A stretch of DNA of 8,137 bases, taken from assembly GCF_026343945.1 (NCBI RefSeq), contig NZ_JAPKNJ010000008.1:1-8137 (forward strand), given 5' to 3'. The translations under genes and the position numbers were made by a program. Shown here piece after piece: positions 5,590 to 8,137 of the stretch (the first letter of the stretch is position 1; the number at the start of each line of letters is the position of its first letter). The stretch is from Kaistia algarum. Its GTDB lineage: Bacteria > Pseudomonadota > Alphaproteobacteria > Rhizobiales > Kaistiaceae. The notes below the pieces were generated by a model, which made no database searches, was not told the DNA's origin, and worked only from the letters and a program-made list of their open reading frames with translations.

Positions 5590-7041
5590 TCAGGCGCCGA
5601 GATAGATGCTCTTGATCCGCGTATAGAAGTCCATCACCGTCGCACCGCCCTGTTCCTTGGCGGCCTGGTTGCTGGAATGCTTGAACCCGCCGAACGGCAC
5701 GTTCAATCCGACGCCGGTGGTCGGGCCGTTGACCTTGACGATGCCGTGCCGGGTCAGGCGGGCAAAGCGAAGGACGGATGGCAGATCGCTGGTGACGAGC
5801 GAGACGGCGAGGCCATATTCGGTTTCGTCGGCGATCGCGATCGCCTCGTCGAGCGTGTCGATGGCCCGGACGGCGACGACGGGCCCGAAAATCTCTTCCC
5901 GCAGCAGGCGGCTTCCAGCCGGCAGGTCGGCGATCACCGCCGGGCTGACGAAATAGCCATGCGCCAAGGCGGGATCGGTCTCCCGCAGCGATTCCCCGCC
6001 CGTCACGATCCGCGCGCCCTCGTCGCGGGCGATCGCGATATAGGAGAGGACCTTGTCATATTGCGCCTTCGTCGCGAGCGGTCCCATCTTCGCGCCCTCG
6101 GCATCGCCGGGGCCGACCTTGATCGCCCGCGCGACGGAAGCCAGCTTCTCGACCAGCGCCTCATAGAGCGGCCTTGCCACCAGAACCCGGCTGGTGCCGG
6201 TACAGGCTTGGCCCGTCAGTCCAAAGGCGCCCCGTTCGATGATGGCGGCGGCCTTGGCGAGATCGGCATCGGCCAGAACGATGGTCGCGTTCTTGCCGCC
6301 CATTTCGAGCTGGCAGCGCGTGTCGGTCGAGACGGAAGACTGGATGTCGCGGCCAACGGCGTAGGAGCCGGTGAAAGTGATCGCGTCGATGCCGGAATGC
6401 GCCGTGATCGCTTTTCCAATGCTAGCGCCCCGGCCGTGCACAAGGGCCAGAAGCTTCGGTGGAACGCCTGCCTCCAGCAGCACCTCGACCAGGCGCTGGC
6501 CCATCAGCGGCGTCACCTCCGATGGCTTGAAGATCACGCCATTGCCAGCCGCCAGTGCCGGGGCGATCTTGCGTGCCGCCATCGACAGCGGAAAGTTCCA
6601 TGGGGTGATGACCGCGACGACACCGACAGGTTCCCGGAGCGAGAACACGATCTGTCCGGCCTCGCTCGGATAGGTCTCGCCATGCGTGCGCAAGGCTTCG
6701 CCGGCATAGAGGCGGAAATTCGCCGCGATCCGGCGCGCCTCGTTGCGCGCCTCGCCGATCGTCTTGCCCTCTTCGCGCGTGAGTTCGGCGGCGATCTCAT
6801 CGGCGCGCCGGCTCATGATGTCAGCCGCCTTGAACAGGACGTCGGCGCGAAGCTCGGGCGATGCAGCCGCCCAGGCCGGCCAAGCCTCCCCGACACAAGC
6901 CACGGCCCGTGCCACATCCTCCGCGCCGGAATCCGGAAACGTGCCGATGAGGTCGCGATCATCGGCCGGGCTGCGATCCTCGAAGGTGGCGCCGGACGTC
7001 GCCGCGATCCACTGGCCGTCAATATGGTTGAGGTGGGTCAT
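5590..7041 (-). CDS. NAD(P)-dependent aldehyde dehydrogenase, 2-oxoglutarate-semialdehyde dehydrogenase-like
   Basis: 483 residues, standard for the aldehyde dehydrogenase superfamily. It oxidises an aldehyde to the acid using NAD(P)+ in the cytoplasm. Motifs: TPWNFP (146-151) with Asn149, FKPSE with Lys172, FTGSYAVG (223-230), LEMGGK with general base Glu246, the nucleophile Cys280 in GQACTGTSR, and EEIFGPV (382-388). The CTxTSR surroundings of the cysteine and the N-terminal HIDGQW style resemble 2-oxoglutarate-semialdehyde (2,5-dioxovalerate) dehydrogenases of sugar-acid and hydroxyproline catabolism, but succinate-semialdehyde-type or other substrates remain possible. The preferred start is ATG at 7041, which gives the normal N-terminus. 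A GTG at 7125 that overlaps the ferredoxin stop by one base would add 28 Arg/Pro-rich residues; neither start has a clear ribosome site. The TSUP gene follows after 3 bases. Confidence 0.92.
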   Translation of the reverse strand: MTHLNHIDGQWIAATSGATFEDRSPADDRDLIGTFPDSGAEDVARAVACVGEAWPAWAAASPELRADVLFKAADIMSRRADEIAAELTREEGKTIGEARNEARRIAANFRLYAGEALRTHGETYPSEAGQIVFSLREPVGVVAVITPWNFPLSMAARKIAPALAAGNGVIFKPSEVTPLMGQRLVEVLLEAGVPPKLLALVHGRGASIGKAITAHSGIDAITFTGSYAVGRDIQSSVSTDTRCQLEMGGKNATIVLADADLAKAAAIIERGAFGLTGQACTGTSRVLVARPLYEALVEKLASVARAIKVGPGDAEGAKMGPLATKAQYDKVLSYIAIARDEGARIVTGGESLRETDPALAHGYFVSPAVIADLPAGSRLLREEIFGPVVAVRAIDTLDEAIAIADETEYGLAVSLVTSDLPSVLRFARLTRHGIVKVNGPTTGVGLNVPFGGFKHSSNQAAKEQGGATVMDFYTRIKSIYLGA

Positions 7042-7124
7042 GCGATAGGGAACTTTCAGAAGGCTGCGGTCAGCGAAATCGAGAGGCGAAGGAAGCCAGG
7101 GAGCCGTGCGGCGGCGCCCGGCCA

Positions 7125-7439
7125 CTATTCACCGATGGGCTTGCCGTTCGGACCTCGCGGCAGCCACGAGACGGCGACATCGCCGCTGACGAAGGTCTGA
7201 CAGGCCATGCGATAGCCGGCGGCGAGGTCGGTGTCGGTCAGATGCTTGCGCTCCTTCGCCTTCACCGCGTCGGTATGCTCAAGGCCTGCCTCGATCCGGC
7301 AACGGCAGGTTCCACAGATGCCGCCGCCACATTTGAAGGGAATGCCACCCTTCTCGCGCAGCGAGACCCGGAGCAGATTGCTGTTCGGCTCGGCAGTCGC
7401 CGTCTTTCCATCGTTCGTGATGAACGTGATGGTGATCAT
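7125..7439 (-). CDS. [2Fe-2S] plant-type ferredoxin
   Basis: 104 residues, normal for a plant-type ferredoxin. Cluster ligands are C37, C42, C45 and C80 (C-x4-C-x2-C-x34-C) within FKCGGGICGTC and YRMACQ; an extra Cys47 lies beside the third ligand. It shares GxEH, KE(R/K)K and GYRxxCQ signatures with the ferredoxin at the right edge, so the two are related but clearly diverged. It should carry single electrons between a reductase and an oxygenase or other redox enzyme. ATG at 7439 has AGGA about 13 bases upstream. It lies 36 bases after the 98-residue unknown and ends at the TAG at 7127-7125, 83 bases before the preferred dehydrogenase start. The redox partner is not visible on this strand. 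Confidence 0.93.
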   Translation of the reverse strand: MITITFITNDGKTATAEPNSNLLRVSLREKGGIPFKCGGGICGTCRCRIEAGLEHTDAVKAKERKHLTDTDLAAGYRMACQTFVSGDVAVSWLPRGPNGKPIGE

Positions 7440-7475
7440 CGGCAGTCGTTTATCCTGGCTTCGTCGGATCGAGTG

Positions 7476-7772
7476 TCAGACGGGCTTCAGCACGATGTCC
7501 ATGCTGCCGTAATGGGTGAGCGTGTTGAGTTCGCGGAGTGCGTCCTCGCGCGTGTCGAATTTCTCGAACAGCTTCGACGGCACGGAGTTCGTGATCTGGG
7601 GCGGCTCGTCCTCGACGATCGTGATCCGCGCATCGCTGCGCTGCAGCTCGGCAATGGTGAATTGCGCGCGCTTGGTGCCGTAGAACAAATAGTCATACGA
7701 CTCCACCGGAACGACGCCGTCGGAGATCTCCGTTCTGAACTGGCCAGGCTTGCTCGTCAGGATCACATACAT
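7476..7772 (-). CDS. Unrecognised 98-residue protein between two ferredoxins
   Basis: I do not recognise the family. The protein is 98 residues, soluble, with no signal peptide, membrane segment, cysteine or metal motif. It starts with a beta-like strand MYVILTSKPGQFRTE, then an aromatic stretch ESYDYLFYGTKRAQFTIAEL (24-43), a strand ARITIVEDEPPQ, a helix DTREDALRELNTL (73-85) and a final strand MDIVLKPV. This looks like a small alpha/beta fold. ATG at 7772 has GGAG (7784-7781) 8 bases upstream, a strong sign of a real gene. Its place between two [2Fe-2S] ferredoxins in the same direction suggests a small oxygenase subunit, effector/coupling protein or assembly aid, but that is inference only. 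Confidence 0.82.
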   Translation of the reverse strand: MYVILTSKPGQFRTEISDGVVPVESYDYLFYGTKRAQFTIAELQRSDARITIVEDEPPQITNSVPSKLFEKFDTREDALRELNTLTHYGSMDIVLKPV

Positions 7773-7780
7773 GTTCTTCG

Positions 7781-7784
7781 CTCC
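7781..7784 (-). promoter_or_regulatory. Ribosome binding site of the 98-residue gene
   Basis: GGAG on the - strand lies 8 bases before ATG at 7772. Part of it falls in a small 4-base-pair stem (TCCG 7793-7790 with CGGA 7785-7782 on the - strand) that could mildly mask it. Confidence 0.55.
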
Positions 7785-7804
7785 GAAAGCGGAACCGGGT
7801 GGAT

Positions 7805-7826
7805 CCGCGCTGCGAAAGCAGCGCGG
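7805..7826. repeat. Perfect 9-base-pair hairpin between two - strand genes
   Basis: CCGCGCTGC (7805-7813), loop GAAA (7814-7817), GCAGCGCGG (7818-7826). It lies in the 75-base gap between the edge ferredoxin and the 98-residue gene. On the - strand transcript no U-run follows, so it is better read as an mRNA-stabilising or processing stem, or a weak attenuator, than as a full terminator. Confidence 0.5.
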
Positions 7827-7847
7827 CGTTCTTTCGTTATTCCAGGG

Positions 7848-8137
7848 CTATTCCTGCACGAGTTCGATGTCGTGCTTGATCCAGAGCTGGCAGATGAGGC
7901 GGTAGCCCTCGTCGAGACGATCGCCCAACTGCTTCTTTTCCTTCCAGTTCGGCGGCGGCAGATGCTCCGCCCCGCCGATGACCCGGCTCGCGCAGGTGGC
8001 GCATTTCCCCATCCCGCATTTGTAGGCGAGAAAGGGAAACGGGAACTGCTTGATGCCGGCGCGCACCACCAGGTTGGAGTCTTCCTTGACCTCGCCCTGA
8101 TGGGCCTCGCCGTTCTTGTGGATGATGACGACCGGCA
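7848..8137 (-). CDS. [2Fe-2S] plant-type ferredoxin (first base outside window)
   Basis: Reading - strand from the right edge gives a near-complete ferredoxin. The last two window bases (8136-8137) supply the TG of what is very likely the start codon, followed by PVVIIHKNGE, so the protein would be 96 residues. Ligands, numbered from that start, are C41, C46, C49 and C83 (C-x4-C-x2-C-x33-C) in YKCGMGKCATC and YRLICQ. The GxEH, KEKK and GYRxxCQ segments match those of the ferredoxin at 7125-7439. An internal GTG at 8069 is not the start, because it would remove the first ferredoxin strands. It ends at TAG (7850-7848). The role is electron transfer to an oxygenase-type partner that presumably lies beyond the right edge. 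Confidence 0.9.
   Translation of the reverse strand, partial: PVVIIHKNGEAHQGEVKEDSNLVVRAGIKQFPFPFLAYKCGMGKCATCASRVIGGAEHLPPPNWKEKKQLGDRLDEGYRLICQLWIKHDIELVQE

Noticed and set aside
5008..7200. Open frame of 730 codons on the + strand
   Set aside because: It lies opposite the TSUP, dehydrogenase and ferredoxin genes, all of which have clear family motifs. Its translation is Arg/Gly/Asp/His-rich with no recognisable domain, as expected for an antisense shadow in GC-rich DNA.
8067..8069. GTG as the start of the edge ferredoxin
   Set aside because: The frame continues to the window edge with typical ferredoxin N-terminal residues, and the last two bases fit a start codon cut by the boundary.
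1..8137. Mobile elements, CRISPR arrays, tRNA or rRNA genes, long direct repeats
   Set aside because: None seen on either strand by reading; genes are contiguous with short spacers and show no insertion scars.

Overview
The window is GC-rich, densely packed bacterial DNA. Codon use, protein styles and gene mix suggest an alphaproteobacterium, probably Hyphomicrobiales (Rhizobiales); this is inference from reading, with no search behind it. I see no tRNA, rRNA, CRISPR array, insertion sequence or phage gene. It reads as an accessory catabolic locus.

The layout is two convergent gene strings meeting near 3880-3893. On the + strand lie a GlcG/HbpS-family protein (36-515), an NAD(P)H reductase with its own N-terminal [2Fe-2S] domain (570-1580), a type-B carboxylesterase (1598-3145) and a GntR/FCD regulator (3233-3880). 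On the - strand, in transcription order from the right edge, lie a [2Fe-2S] ferredoxin (about 8138-7848, its first base just outside), an unrecognised 98-residue protein (7772-7476), a second [2Fe-2S] ferredoxin (7439-7125), an aldehyde dehydrogenase resembling 2-oxoglutarate-semialdehyde dehydrogenases (7041-5590), a TauE/SafE (TSUP) membrane protein (5586-4825) and an ornithine cyclodeaminase/mu-crystallin family protein (4807-3893). The - strand spacers are 3, 17, 36, 75 and 83 bases, so one operon is likely, with its promoter outside the window.

Working model (inference): the reductase and the two ferredoxins feed electrons to an oxygenase or demethylase that is not in the window. Its product is processed by the esterase, aldehyde dehydrogenase and cyclodeaminase/imine-reductase-like enzyme. 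The TSUP protein would move an anion, and the GntR/FCD protein would sense a carboxylate-type metabolite. A 2-oxoglutarate-semialdehyde-type dehydrogenase beside a cyclodeaminase-family enzyme recalls catabolism of proline- or hydroxyproline-like compounds, including their N-methylated betaines, but the substrate cannot be fixed from this window.

The points most worth a second look are the unknown 98-residue protein between two diverged ferredoxins, and three perfect or near-perfect hairpins at gene ends. One hairpin has the esterase stop codon in its loop. Another carries the stop codons of both convergent genes in its two arms. A single in-frame amber codon also separates the first two + strand genes.
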